DNA from: Promethearchaeota archaeon
Lineage (GTDB): Archaea > Asgardarchaeota > Lokiarchaeia > Sigyniarchaeales > SOKP01
Assembly: GCA_020343655.1 (NCBI GenBank)
Contig: CP070805.1
Span: forward strand, 549,425-598,712
Direction of reading: 5' to 3'
DNA: 49,288 nt
The stretch's first letter is position 1; each line of letters starts with the position of its first letter. The position numbers were made by a program, and so were the translations under genes. Of this stretch, positions 9,253 through 17,358 are shown in pieces. The notes under the pieces were generated by a model. That model did not search any database, was not told the DNA's origin, and worked only from the letters and a program-made list of their open reading frames with translations.

Positions 9253-9333
9253 AATTTTGATTAAGAGAAATTTTAATGTATTAAAATAAATAAGTGGGTT
9301 TGCATTTATCACATATCATATACCCATTCAAAC

Positions 9334-9870
9334 ATGAATAATCAGAATTTCAAACGGAACTTCATATTTAAGATTTTAATAACTGGAAACGCAAGTGTTG
9401 GAAAAACATCACTTTTAAGAAGATATGTCGATGGTTTGTTTGATGAAAGCTCAATTATGACTGTTGGTGTTGATTTCTTCATAAAAGAACTTGATTTTGA
9501 TAATGCGCGTTGTCTATTACAATTGTGGGATTTAGGAGGGCAAGAACGCTTCAGATATCTTCTTGAAAGTTTTGTAATGGGAGCAAGAGGTGCACTTCTT
9601 TTATTTGATTCAACCAATATGCCTCTTATACAGGATATTTTAGAATGGGTAAATATTGCTCGATTACATGATATTAATTTGCCAATTCTACTTGTAGGAA
9701 CAAAAGTGGATCTAGAAGGATTAATTGCAGTCGATGATGAGAGTGCTATTCATATTAAGAATACTTTTAATATGTTAGATTACATAAAAACATCCGCAAA
9801 AACGGATTATAACATTGAAAAAGGATTTGAAATTCTTATAAAGTATTTAACGGAAATAAGTAGATATTGA
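9334..9870 (+). CDS. Rab/Ras-like small GTPase
   Basis: A 178-residue GTPase of the Ras superfamily. G1 is GNASVGKTS (18-26), G2 is Thr43 before VGVDFF, G3 is DLGGQE (66-71), G4 is TKVD (123-126) and G5 is TSAK (153-156). The G3 form DxGGQE mixes Rab-like and Arf-like character; TKxD in place of NKxD is also seen in Rho-type proteins. No C-terminal cysteine or N-terminal glycine for lipidation is present, so any membrane contact must come from a partner. Asgard genomes encode many such GTPases. A metallo-beta-lactamase gene follows 28 bases downstream on the same strand, probably co-transcribed. Confidence 0.93.
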   Translation: MNNQNFKRNFIFKILITGNASVGKTSLLRRYVDGLFDESSIMTVGVDFFIKELDFDNARCLLQLWDLGGQERFRYLLESFVMGARGALLLFDSTNMPLIQDILEWVNIARLHDINLPILLVGTKVDLEGLIAVDDESAIHIKNTFNMLDYIKTSAKTDYNIEKGFEILIKYLTEISRY

Positions 9871-9898
9871 TTCAAAACAACCATTTTGAAAGGAAATC

Positions 9899-10705
9899 AT
9901 GGAAGATGAGATAGTAATACTGGGATCTGGTGGCGGACGACATCATATTAGAACTCAATACAGAGCTACAGGAGGTATCCTTTATAAGTTTAATGGGATT
10001 CAATCTCATATAGATCCCGGACCTGGTGCAATTGTACGATTAAACCAATTTAAAGAGGACCCCGTAAAAACAGAACTCTTTATTGTAACTCATGCGCATG
10101 TAGATCATTATAGCGATTTAAGTGCTATAATTGAAAGTTCAAGAGAAATTTTGCATGATAGAAATTATAATTACTATAAAAAAGGGACACTGATTACTAC
10201 AAATGAAATGCTCGAATATATTTCTGATTATCATCTTAACATGCTTGAAAAAATAGTAAAATTTGAAGCAGGAAATAGACTCATTTATAAAGGAGTTGAA
10301 ATCATAGGAACTAAAACCGTACATTCTCCTGAAATCGATGGATTTGGTATCAGATTTAATCTTAAGAATTATTCTATAGCATTTACAAGCGATACAATGG
10401 TATATAACGGTTTTTCTGAAGAATTTTCTGGCTGCAACATTTTAATTCTTAATCTTTTACGTCCAAACTCAATAGTTTGTAAACGACATCTATGTACTGA
10501 TGAAGTAATACCCTACCTAAACAACATTAACCCTCCTCTTGATAATCTTATCATTACTCATTTTGGCTCTTATATGGATAGCCCAAGATCGACAAAAAAT
10601 TACGTCCCGAGTCAGGTAATAAAACTCCAAGTAAATACTAATATAAGAAATATTGTTGCTGCTGAAGATGGATTAAAAATAAAGATAAGAAAACTTTTGA
10701 AATAA
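9899..10705 (+). CDS. Metallo-beta-lactamase fold hydrolase
   Basis: A 268-residue MBL-fold protein. The metal motif is HAHVDH (65-70) after LFIVT; other conserved points are DPGPGA (39-44), TSDTM (about 164-168), which supplies the bridging aspartate, and ITHFG near residue 220. The arrangement resembles RNase Z/phosphodiesterase-like MBL enzymes more than glyoxalase II, but the long extension diagnostic of RNase Z is not obvious, so the substrate is open. A Shine-Dalgarno-like GAAAGGA lies just before the ATG. It follows the small GTPase gene closely, which suggests one transcript; whether the two proteins work together is unknown. Confidence 0.82.
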   Translation: MEDEIVILGSGGGRHHIRTQYRATGGILYKFNGIQSHIDPGPGAIVRLNQFKEDPVKTELFIVTHAHVDHYSDLSAIIESSREILHDRNYNYYKKGTLITTNEMLEYISDYHLNMLEKIVKFEAGNRLIYKGVEIIGTKTVHSPEIDGFGIRFNLKNYSIAFTSDTMVYNGFSEEFSGCNILILNLLRPNSIVCKRHLCTDEVIPYLNNINPPLDNLIITHFGSYMDSPRSTKNYVPSQVIKLQVNTNIRNIVAAEDGLKIKIRKLLK

Positions 10706-10902
10706 AACCACATTACTTCTTTTCTTAATACACCTTCCTTAAAATGTTATCAAGACAAGTTTTGTACAAAAATTTAAAATTATGTACTCAAATTTAAGAT
10801 AAAAACTTGTTCTCGATATTGTAACATAAATAAATTATAATCCGATAATTTTTATATCAAAAAAATCTAATATTTTTTAGGAAGGGAATCTATAAAGAAA
10901 AT
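10706..10902. other. Intergenic region after the MBL gene
   Basis: No gene seen. It includes the 12-base palindrome TTTTGTACAAAA (10760-10771), lying inside a weak long-range stem (CAAGTTTT 10756-10763 with AAAACTTG 10802-10809). This could be a 3'-end structure of the upstream transcript. Nothing else can be named. Confidence 0.35.
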
Positions 10903-11070
10903 TTGAACAAACATTGGATTTCAGAGGTCGCCATTTCGGTTGCTTCAATTAAGCCCTCTATTAAACTCGCTGAGTTTAATTCTCTCCCTGATTTTAAAAA
11001 TTTGGTTCAGATTTCTTTTCCCTTACCTTTTCTTTACCTTAAGGTTGAGGAGAACTTAGATAGTATTTAA
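10903..11070 (+). CDS. Possible 55-residue ORF in a G+C-richer patch
   Basis: An open frame of 55 codons starting at TTG, with GGAAGG-like purines about 20 bases upstream. The product would begin with a TTG-encoded Met, then NKHWISEVAISVASIKPSIK, and end KVEENLDSI. I do not recognise it. The patch is visibly richer in G+C, and its codons are less A/T-biased than those of neighbouring genes. That suggests transferred DNA, a remnant of a longer gene, or a structured RNA rather than a resident gene. A perfect hairpin (10960-10980) lies inside it. No ATG is available in this frame, which is open upstream only to about 10849. Low confidence as a protein gene. Confidence 0.25.
   Translation: MNKHWISEVAISVASIKPSIKLAEFNSLPDFKNLVQISFPLPFLYLKVEENLDSI
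10960..10980. repeat. Perfect 9-bp hairpin
   Basis: ATTAAACTC, loop GCT, GAGTTTAAT: a perfect stem of nine pairs with a three-base loop, inside the G+C-richer patch. It may be part of a small structured RNA or a chance palindrome within a coding frame. Confidence 0.4.
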
Positions 11071-11126
11071 AAGAAAAATAAATTTATTTGCAAATGTCAA
11101 TAATTTTTATAGAAGTCTAAAAAAAA

Positions 11127-11285
11127 TTAATCTTGAGACACCCAATATCTGCAAACGATACACTGCAAAACTTTTTGAAACATAACTTCATCAGAATTTT
11201 TGGTGCGAATCCTTCTGTTTACCATAACATTCCCGCACTTATTACATATGGTTAAATCTTTTGGTTTTAATTTATGTGCGGACAT
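11127..11285 (-). CDS. 52-residue zinc-ribbon protein
   Basis: A short ORF with product beginning MSAHKLKPKDLTICNKCG and containing LQCIVCRYW near the end. The pairs CNKC (residues 14-17) and CIVC (42-45) make a classic zinc ribbon, and the sequence between them is basic (VNRRIRTKN), suggesting nucleic-acid or protein contact. ATG start, complete frame. The family is unknown to me, but tiny zinc-ribbon proteins are common in archaea. It stands alone, with roughly 200 bases to the transporter gene on the same strand. Confidence 0.6.
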   Translation of the reverse strand: MSAHKLKPKDLTICNKCGNVMVNRRIRTKNSDEVMFQKVLQCIVCRYWVSQD

Positions 11286-11489
11286 ATATTGTTTCACATG
11301 TATTTGATTATTCTAGTTAAAAGTCCAATTAATTAATTTACCTAATGAAAGAGTAATTTACCAATAAAGCAACCCTTATATAGATACTAATAGCTATTTG
11401 ATTATTTAAATATGTGTTTAAGTAAAAATTTTATGGATTTCCGTACGAATTATTTCTTAAATATGTCAAAATAATGAGTATAAGAAAAT

Positions 11490-12428
11490 TTAGGCCCTAT
11501 TGAGTAATTCAAGGGAATCTTCCTTAATTTTTTCAGTATTATTTGTTTTTTTTGAAACTGTTATAAGAATTGCAACAAAAATAAACACACAACCAACCCA
11601 AGCAAATAATGAGAGGATTTCATTTCCAATTAGGAATCCAAATAATGCTGCAAATACCGGTTCAAGAGTAAATATTATAGCTGTTTGGGTTGGTCCTTGA
11701 TACTGTTGACTCCAATTTTGAAATAAAACGGTGAGTGTCATAACTGCAATACCCATATAAATCATTATAGTCCAGAAGGGTGGTGGGTATGACAATAAAT
11801 CATATGATTCTTGTAAAATTAATGAACAGAAAAAACTTGATGCAGAGATAATAAGAACTTGAATGATGGAATATAAATAGACGTCGATAAGGCGGACATA
11901 TTTATCATTTAAGACAATATATAAAGCAAAAAAGAATGCACAAATTAATACTAAAACATCACCAATTATTAGTCCTGATACACCTTCTAATAATAGGAAT
12001 GCCATACCAGCAACGGATAATATTACAGCGAACCAAATTCTAATATGCGGTCGTTTTTTAAATCTGATCCATGTTAAGAAAGGTACAATTATAGTACTTA
12101 ATCCAGTTATAAAACCAGTTTTCCCAGCGGATTGATTTGATTGTAGACCATAAGTTTGAAAGACAATTCCAAAGAAATAAAACAATCCTGTTATCAATCC
12201 CATTAAAAATATCTTTTTATTTAGGTTTTTTAAATGTGGAAAAAAAGGAATAAATCCAATAAAAGCTATAAAAAACCTAAGACCAAGGTATAGAAAAATT
12301 GGGACATCTTCAATTATATTTTTAGTAATAATAAATGATGTGCCCCAGAGAACTGTAGTAAGAATCAATAAGAATATGGCAATTATACTCCGTTTGGATG
12401 AAGGATTGTTAGGATTTTTAAGTTCCAT
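11490..12428 (-). CDS. EamA/DMT-family transporter
   Basis: A 312-residue, ten-helix membrane protein of the drug/metabolite transporter superfamily, made of two EamA repeats. Marks of the family are TTVLWGTSFIITKNII in helix 1, the end of repeat 1 around GVSGLIIGDVLVL, and LEPVFAALFGFLIGNE in helix 9 with the conserved Glu-Pro. The family exports or imports small metabolites; the substrate cannot be read from the sequence. A hydrophilic, charged C-terminal tail ends NTEKIKEDSLELLNRA. The gene diverges from the homocysteine-biosynthesis operon with 219 bases between them. Confidence 0.88.
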   Translation of the reverse strand: MELKNPNNPSSKRSIIAIFLLILTTVLWGTSFIITKNIIEDVPIFLYLGLRFFIAFIGFIPFFPHLKNLNKKIFLMGLITGLFYFFGIVFQTYGLQSNQSAGKTGFITGLSTIIVPFLTWIRFKKRPHIRIWFAVILSVAGMAFLLLEGVSGLIIGDVLVLICAFFFALYIVLNDKYVRLIDVYLYSIIQVLIISASSFFCSLILQESYDLLSYPPPFWTIMIYMGIAVMTLTVLFQNWSQQYQGPTQTAIIFTLEPVFAALFGFLIGNEILSLFAWVGCVFIFVAILITVSKKTNNTEKIKEDSLELLNRA

Positions 12429-12530
12429 ACTTATTTCATCTTAAATTAGATATAATTGTAAAAACCTAATAAAAATAAAAATTATTCCTCACTGTTATTT
12501 TTACTTCTTTATCATATTGTAATATCACTG

Positions 12531-12551
12531 TTATGCATATTTTATGCATAA
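12531..12551 (+). promoter_or_regulatory. Dyad upstream of HcyBio operon
   Basis: TTATGCATA-TTT-TATGCATAA is a perfect nine-base inverted repeat, 96 bases upstream of the HcyBio start, in the region shared with the divergent transporter gene. The half-site preamble CACTGTTAT occurs twice nearby (about 12491 and 12527). It is a candidate operator for either gene. The symmetry is certain; the regulator is unknown. Confidence 0.4.
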
Positions 12552-12647
12552 GGGTAATATTATCGGAGTTAATATTTTTAAATTTGCATATTTTTAGTGT
12601 ATTAAATAAAAGCAATAATATTATAAAAGTAAAAAATTGGTGATTAT

Positions 12648-14120
12648 TTGACTAAAACCTATAATGAGATAAATGAGAAAATAAAGAATGGTGATATAGT
12701 GGTAGTTACTGCCGAAGAAATGGTAAAAGTTGTTGAAGATAAAGGAATTAGAGTGGCAGCTGAAGAAATTGACGTAGTAACTACTGGAACTTTTGGACCT
12801 ATGTGTTCAAGCGGTGCTTTTCTGAATTTTGGTCATGCTGATCCACCAATCAAATTTGAGCACCTTTGGCTCAATGATGTACACGCTTATCACGGTAATG
12901 CTGCGGTCGATTGTTATATTGGTTGTACTAGAATGTCAGATGTTAGACGTTTTGAATATGGTGGAGGTCATGTAATAGAAGATCTTGTTTCGGGGAAACC
13001 GATTAGGTTGAGAGGTAATTCATATACAACCGATTGTTATCCATTAGCAGAAGTAGATACAGAATTTACTATCAATGAAATTAATCAAGCAATTTTATGT
13101 AATCCGAGAAATGCGTATCAGAGATATGTATGTGCTGTAAATAGCTCTGATAAAACGTTATATACCTATATGGGAAAATTATTGCCTCATTTTGGAAATG
13201 CCCACTATGCGGGAACAGGTAGTTTAAGTCCATTAAGTAATGATCCAGATTATGAAACTATTGGAATAGGTACACGCATATTCCTTGGCGGTGGAATAGG
13301 GTACATCATAGGAGAGGGTACCCAACACAGTCCTTCCGATCAGTTTGGAACAATTTTTGTTAAAGGAGATTTAAAACAAATGAGTCAAGAATACTTAAGA
13401 GGTGTGACTTATGAAAAATATGGTACATCTTTATTTGTGGGAGTAGGAATTCCTATACCTATTTTAAATGAAGGTTTGGCAAAAAAAACAGCAATTAGTG
13501 ACAAAGAACTGTTAACGGATGTTGTTGATTACGGAGTACCACGGAGAGGTAGACCTAAGCTTAAACAGGTAAATTATGAAGAATTAAAAAGTGGATTTAT
13601 CGATTTAAATGGAAAAAAAGTGAAATGTTCCTCTTTATCTTCGCTTTTCTATGCGAGAAGAATTGCTGAAACTCTAAAAAAATGGATTCAAGGCGGAGAA
13701 TTTTTCTTAAATCCCCCTGCAGAAAGATTACCGACCGAGACTATCTTTATCCCTATGAAACAAACATCAAAATTAAAATTTGTTAAAGATCTAAAACGTG
13801 ATGCTATTATTTGCTATGATGATTGCGATTTAAAAACGGTTGCTGAAAAAATTATTAATCAAAATATGAATCATATAATTATAACAGATAGAAATCAAAA
13901 TCTTAAAGGAATTGTCACAAGTTTTGATGTTACCAAAGCTATTGCCAAAGACAAAACAGATTTAGACGAAATTATCACAAAAAAAGTTATTGTTACAACT
14001 GACAATGAACCTATTGATGTCGCGGCAAGAAAGATGAAACAAAATGATATCTCTGCTTTACCGGTTATTGACGAGAAAAATAAGGTAGTTGGAATAATCA
14101 CAAGCGAGGAGCTGATGTAA
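12648..14120 (+). CDS. Homocysteine biosynthesis protein (HcyBio/DUF39) with CBS pair
   Basis: A 490-residue protein whose first ~365 residues match HcyBio (DUF39, PF01837), including TTGTFGPMCSSGAFLNFGH (about 46-64), VDCYIGCTRMSD, SYTTDCYPLAEVDT, HFGNAHYAGTGSLSPL and GGIGYIIGEGTQHSP. The conserved cysteines in CSSG, DCYIGC and TTDC are the likely sulfur-handling residues. The C-terminal ~120 residues form a CBS-domain pair (IICYDDCDLKTVAEKI; GIVTSFDVT; GIITSEELM). In Methanosarcina acetivorans the homologue (MA1821), with a NIL-ferredoxin, makes homocysteine from aspartate semialdehyde and sulfide. The TTG start is preceded by GGTGAT. The NIL-ferredoxin gene follows two bases after the stop. 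Confidence 0.92.
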   Translation: MTKTYNEINEKIKNGDIVVVTAEEMVKVVEDKGIRVAAEEIDVVTTGTFGPMCSSGAFLNFGHADPPIKFEHLWLNDVHAYHGNAAVDCYIGCTRMSDVRRFEYGGGHVIEDLVSGKPIRLRGNSYTTDCYPLAEVDTEFTINEINQAILCNPRNAYQRYVCAVNSSDKTLYTYMGKLLPHFGNAHYAGTGSLSPLSNDPDYETIGIGTRIFLGGGIGYIIGEGTQHSPSDQFGTIFVKGDLKQMSQEYLRGVTYEKYGTSLFVGVGIPIPILNEGLAKKTAISDKELLTDVVDYGVPRRGRPKLKQVNYEELKSGFIDLNGKKVKCSSLSSLFYARRIAETLKKWIQGGEFFLNPPAERLPTETIFIPMKQTSKLKFVKDLKRDAIICYDDCDLKTVAEKIINQNMNHIIITDRNQNLKGIVTSFDVTKAIAKDKTDLDEIITKKVIVTTDNEPIDVAARKMKQNDISALPVIDEKNKVVGIITSEELM

Positions 14121-14122
14121 AA

Positions 14123-14518
14123 TTGACAATAATTAACATTACACTACCTTTTGGTATAATAAAAGATATAAGTGACTACTCAAGATTCATTAATGAAATA
14201 TTAAAATACGATATCACACTAAATATTCTCAAATTTTCCACAGGATCTAATGGAATCAACTTACTAATTGATATACCAGAAGATAAAATCAAAACTATAA
14301 CCGAATCATTAAGGAAAAGTAATATTATTGTAAATAAGAAAGGTCGAGTATTCATCGATGATGAGAAATGCGTTGATTGTGGTGCCTGTATTTCTTTATG
14401 TCCTACAGATGCTCTACACTTGGATTTTGAGGAGAGATTAGAATTTTCCTATGAAAAATGTATCGGTTGTCTTTTATGTTTAGATTCATGTCCAAGATAT
14501 GCGATTGAAGAAATGTAG
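14123..14518 (+). CDS. NIL-domain ferredoxin (homocysteine-forming partner)
   Basis: A 131-residue protein: an N-terminal NIL domain (1-75; ligand-binding fold also found in MetN) and a dicluster ferredoxin with C83/C86/C89/C93 and C113/C116/C119/C123. It matches the partner of HcyBio (MA1822 type), which supplies electrons for building homocysteine from sulfide. The TTG start lies two bases after the HcyBio stop, and its Shine-Dalgarno sequence (GAGGAG) sits inside the end of that gene, so translation is likely coupled. The operon structure supports joint function strongly. Confidence 0.92.
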   Translation: MTIINITLPFGIIKDISDYSRFINEILKYDITLNILKFSTGSNGINLLIDIPEDKIKTITESLRKSNIIVNKKGRVFIDDEKCVDCGACISLCPTDALHLDFEERLEFSYEKCIGCLLCLDSCPRYAIEEM

Positions 14519-14561
14519 AATTTCCTTGATGTTTAATAATTTCTACTTGAAAAATTAAAGA

Positions 14562-14818
14562 TTATGTTAAAGAAACTAAATAGATTATTAAGAAAATTAT
14601 TGCTATACCCACAATTTCAATTCCTACTCCAACATAAAATAAAAAAGAATTATGAGAAAAAAATCCTATTAAGCAAAAAATCCCCCCTAATCCAAACCAA
14701 CAAATTATAAAAATAATCCCAAACTTACTTAAAAAATCGTCTTTTTTTGAAATCTTTCTTTTCTATGTAATTTCTCTGCTTTAAATTTTTTTTTTTTTGG
14801 CTCTTTATATCTCCCCAT
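14562..14818 (-). CDS. Two-TM small protein requiring a -1 frameshift
   Basis: The zero frame starts at ATG 14818, 16 bases after the hdrB stop, and encodes a basic 29-residue peptide (MGRYKEPKKKKFKAEKLHRK...) ending at 14729. It contains CAA AAA AAG, i.e. the slippery heptamer A-AAA-AAG (14747-14741). A -1 slip there continues without interruption as DDFLSKFGIIFIICWFGLGG and on through two hydrophobic helices to a stop at 14562, giving an 85-residue protein. The second frame has a TAG shortly upstream and no ATG, GTG or TTG of its own before the helices, so the two halves belong together. Either the frameshift is programmed, or a base is missing or extra in the A7 run (assembly error or mutation). 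The placement suggests co-transcription with hdrCB. Function unknown. Confidence 0.55.
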
Positions 14819-14834
14819 CTATTACTTTACCATT

Positions 14835-15845
14835 TTATTCCCTTGTTATAATTTCAAATATCTCATCTAATCGAGGGGTTTTTCGCCTAAGAGTAATACA
14901 GCGTTCTTCTTCACAACCTCGTAATATTGCTATTAGCTCATTTAGATGAATAGTAGGGATATCCAACTTTTCTCCAAACCATTTGTTCATTTTATCTCTA
15001 TATTCGGGCTTGCTCAAAGTATATAAACAAGTCGGACATGGCATTAGAATAAAATCAGCTCCAACAGATTCTGCGCTTTTTAATTTATTAAAGGTTATTT
15101 TAAGAGCTTCTTTGGGATTTATTAATAATTGTGAAGCACCCCATCCACAGCAGGCTTCTCTTTCCTGATAATCAACTGGAGTGCCCCCAAAAAGAGTAAC
15201 TAATTCATCTAATTTGGTTTTATCTCTTAAATATGCATCAGCTGTTCTTTTATCTCTTGATAAATTTAGATAGTGACACCCATAATGAATAGCAACTTTA
15301 AGATCTTTCAAATCAAATTTTAAAGAATTAAAAACATCATTTCGAATTAAATATAAGAAATCTAAATCATGCAAAAAGCGAATTTTCAGATTTTCTAAAA
15401 TCTCATACTTTTTAAGATTATCTATAACTAAATCTTTCTTTAAACTGTTTAAGATTTCTTCTGTTTTTCTTTTAACATCTTGATTTTTTAAAAATTCACG
15501 TCCTCTCATAAGGGAGTTATAACAGCCATTACAACTAAATAACACAATATCAGCTTGTTGATCCAATTCATAGATATTTCTTTCATTTATTGCTGCAAAT
15601 TGAGCTCGAGTAATCAAATTCCTTTGAAAAAAGGTTCCACTACAACAAGACTGGTTAACACACATACTTACATCTAATCCAAGTTCTTCAAGTAGGTCTT
15701 GGATCCCCCACCTTACACCTGGAAAATATTTCTCTAAACAAGCTTTAAACAGACAGAGCTTCTTATCTCTGAAAAAATCTAATGGACTTTCAGGGTAAAT
15801 TCTCTCAATTTCGTCTAAATCTAAAGATAAATTGCTTATTGTCAT
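14835..15845 (-). CDS. hdrB: HdrB-like heterodisulfide reductase subunit B
   Basis: A 336-residue protein with two CCG cysteine-rich domains, the HdrB signature. Motif 1: C36, C67-C68, C105-x2-C108; motif 2: C190 (YGCHY), C232-C233 (ACCGWG), C270-x2-C273 (PCPTC). In HdrB these ligate two noncubane [4Fe-4S] clusters where the disulfide substrate (CoM-S-S-CoB in methanogens) is reduced. The substrate here is unknown; a methanogen disulfide should not be assumed. ATG start 15 bases after the HdrC stop. A basic ~30-residue extension ends the protein. Operon: hdrC, hdrB, two-TM small gene. Confidence 0.92.
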   Translation of the reverse strand: MTISNLSLDLDEIERIYPESPLDFFRDKKLCLFKACLEKYFPGVRWGIQDLLEELGLDVSMCVNQSCCSGTFFQRNLITRAQFAAINERNIYELDQQADIVLFSCNGCYNSLMRGREFLKNQDVKRKTEEILNSLKKDLVIDNLKKYEILENLKIRFLHDLDFLYLIRNDVFNSLKFDLKDLKVAIHYGCHYLNLSRDKRTADAYLRDKTKLDELVTLFGGTPVDYQEREACCGWGASQLLINPKEALKITFNKLKSAESVGADFILMPCPTCLYTLSKPEYRDKMNKWFGEKLDIPTIHLNELIAILRGCEEERCITLRRKTPRLDEIFEIITRE

Positions 15846-15860
15846 AACAAATTGATAATG

Positions 15861-16388
15861 TTAAGATTTTTTTAACTTCTTTTTTTTATTTTTATTGGTT
15901 TTACTTGCTTTAAATACGTATTTTATTCGAGCAAAATTACATATTTCATTTAATTCATCAATCCTTTCTTGTGGAAGTGGTTCTCCTAGTTGTTCTTCTA
16001 CAACTACTCCTTTTATAAGAAATCTTTCAGACATTTCAACATACTTTCTTAAGTCGTTATAACGAGGACCATAACCTTTCTTAAAACTTTCATTTCTCAA
16101 ATTAATTATTAGTAGAGGAATATTTATATTGTCTTTTGGACAAACTCTTTTACATCTTTCACATAAATAACAATACCAAATATCAGAGTCTTTTAAAACA
16201 CTTTTATCTCCTCGAAGTACTTTCTGAATAATTTTTCTAATGTTAAAATTAGAAACTTTTGTGGCGGGACAATCTCCTACGCACTTTCCACATGAGATGC
16301 ACTGAATGATATTTTTATTTTCTTCAACATCATCTACAAGTTCTTTATAAAAATCCCAGTTCCACTCAGAATCTGAATACTCCTCCAT
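15861..16388 (-). CDS. hdrC: HdrC-like heterodisulfide reductase subunit C
   Basis: A 175-residue soluble ferredoxin-like protein with two [4Fe-4S] motifs, C30/C33/C36/C40 and C73/C76/C79/C83, in the spacing of HdrC. The stretch after the second motif (NINIPLLIINLRNESFKKGY) is also HdrC-like. It carries electrons between HdrA and HdrB. No membrane segments, so this is the cytoplasmic HdrABC type rather than HdrDE. It is first in the hdrCB unit; HdrA lies 11 kb away. A poly-lysine tail (TNKNKKKKLKKS) closes the protein. Confidence 0.92.
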   Translation of the reverse strand: MEEYSDSEWNWDFYKELVDDVEENKNIIQCISCGKCVGDCPATKVSNFNIRKIIQKVLRGDKSVLKDSDIWYCYLCERCKRVCPKDNINIPLLIINLRNESFKKGYGPRYNDLRKYVEMSERFLIKGVVVEEQLGEPLPQERIDELNEICNFARIKYVFKASKTNKNKKKKLKKS

Positions 16389-16507
16389 ATTCCTATGATT
16401 AGATTATTTGATATTTCTTATAAAAATAAGGATTTTTATTCATAAAAAAAATTGTTATTAAATTAATAAAAAAAAAGTAATTGAAAAAAGAATAGGTTTT
16501 AAATCAA

Positions 16508-17269
16508 CTATTTACTTTTCATAAAAATTTCTTTCATCCACCTTGGTAAGAGGAAACCACCATAGAATTCCAACGCACTGAATATTAACAATATACGGAC
16601 AGCAACCACCATTACTGATAAAAGAGGATCAGTAGGATCTTCAAATATAGTTCCAAGCATTGAGTCTAAAACAGCAGCAACAGCAAATGTAATAAATGCC
16701 GCACGGAGTAATTTGCCTTTCAACCTTACTTCGGGATCCTCTAACTTAATTGACTTTTGAGCAAAAATAACTCCAGTAACAACCATAGCTACGATAACAA
16801 CTAATAAATAAATAGTGATAAAAAGCCCAAAATTAGCAGTGAAAGGTCTGCTTAAAGGATTAATATTTCCTATCAAATTGATATCTATAAAAAACAGTGT
16901 AAAAAATTCTATTTCAAATATAATTGAAAGAATTATTGTAATTATAATAACCTTCTTTTGCGCCTTTCTATAAATCATATCTGTGAAAGCAATAAACCAA
17001 GTCAATAAAGCAATGGGGAGAAAGCAATTTCCAATAATAAAGTATAATCCAGGGTCTAAAGATTCTCCTACAATGAGATTCATTAAAAAGGAGATTGAGT
17101 CTGGCATCCATGGATTTGCAACCCCTATCCATGATATCCCCACCAATATATATAATCGATTTTTAAATTCGAAATATTTTGATAAAATCCTCATTCCTAT
17201 AATAAGAGAAATAATTACAAATATAAGGCTAAAACTTCCTTGTAAGTAATCTACTAATTCAAGTGCCAT
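16508..17269 (-). CDS. Seven-helix membrane protein, unknown
   Basis: A 253-residue protein with about seven membrane helices (roughly 10-28, 40-60, 72-95, 106-130, 150-175, 190-207, 220-240), hydrophilic loops between, and an SK-rich C-terminus. Motifs such as ISWIGVANPWMPD and LPRWMKEIF are not ones I can assign. The topology resembles small sensory or receptor-like 7-TM proteins of Asgard archaea, but there is no retinal-binding lysine pattern that I would defend. It lies upstream of hdrC on the same strand with 119 bases between and is flanked by the longin-like gene. ATG start. Confidence 0.6.
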   Translation of the reverse strand: MALELVDYLQGSFSLIFVIISLIIGMRILSKYFEFKNRLYILVGISWIGVANPWMPDSISFLMNLIVGESLDPGLYFIIGNCFLPIALLTWFIAFTDMIYRKAQKKVIIITIILSIIFEIEFFTLFFIDINLIGNINPLSRPFTANFGLFITIYLLVVIVAMVVTGVIFAQKSIKLEDPEVRLKGKLLRAAFITFAVAAVLDSMLGTIFEDPTDPLLSVMVVAVRILLIFSALEFYGGFLLPRWMKEIFMKSK

Positions 17270-17358
17270 AAATCATCAATATTTCTTGATATATATTTTA
17301 AGTAAATGGAATAAAATTAGATTATTTAATATATATATTTTTATTTTCTTATTACTTC

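Noticed and set aside
9342..9617. Minus-strand ORF opposite the small GTPase gene
   Set aside because: Antisense shadow; the plus strand encodes all five G motifs of a GTPase.
10760..10771. Palindrome TTTTGTACAAAA as a shared operator with the 18961 element
   Set aside because: Only the TGTACA core is shared, and six-base palindromes are common in A+T-rich DNA.
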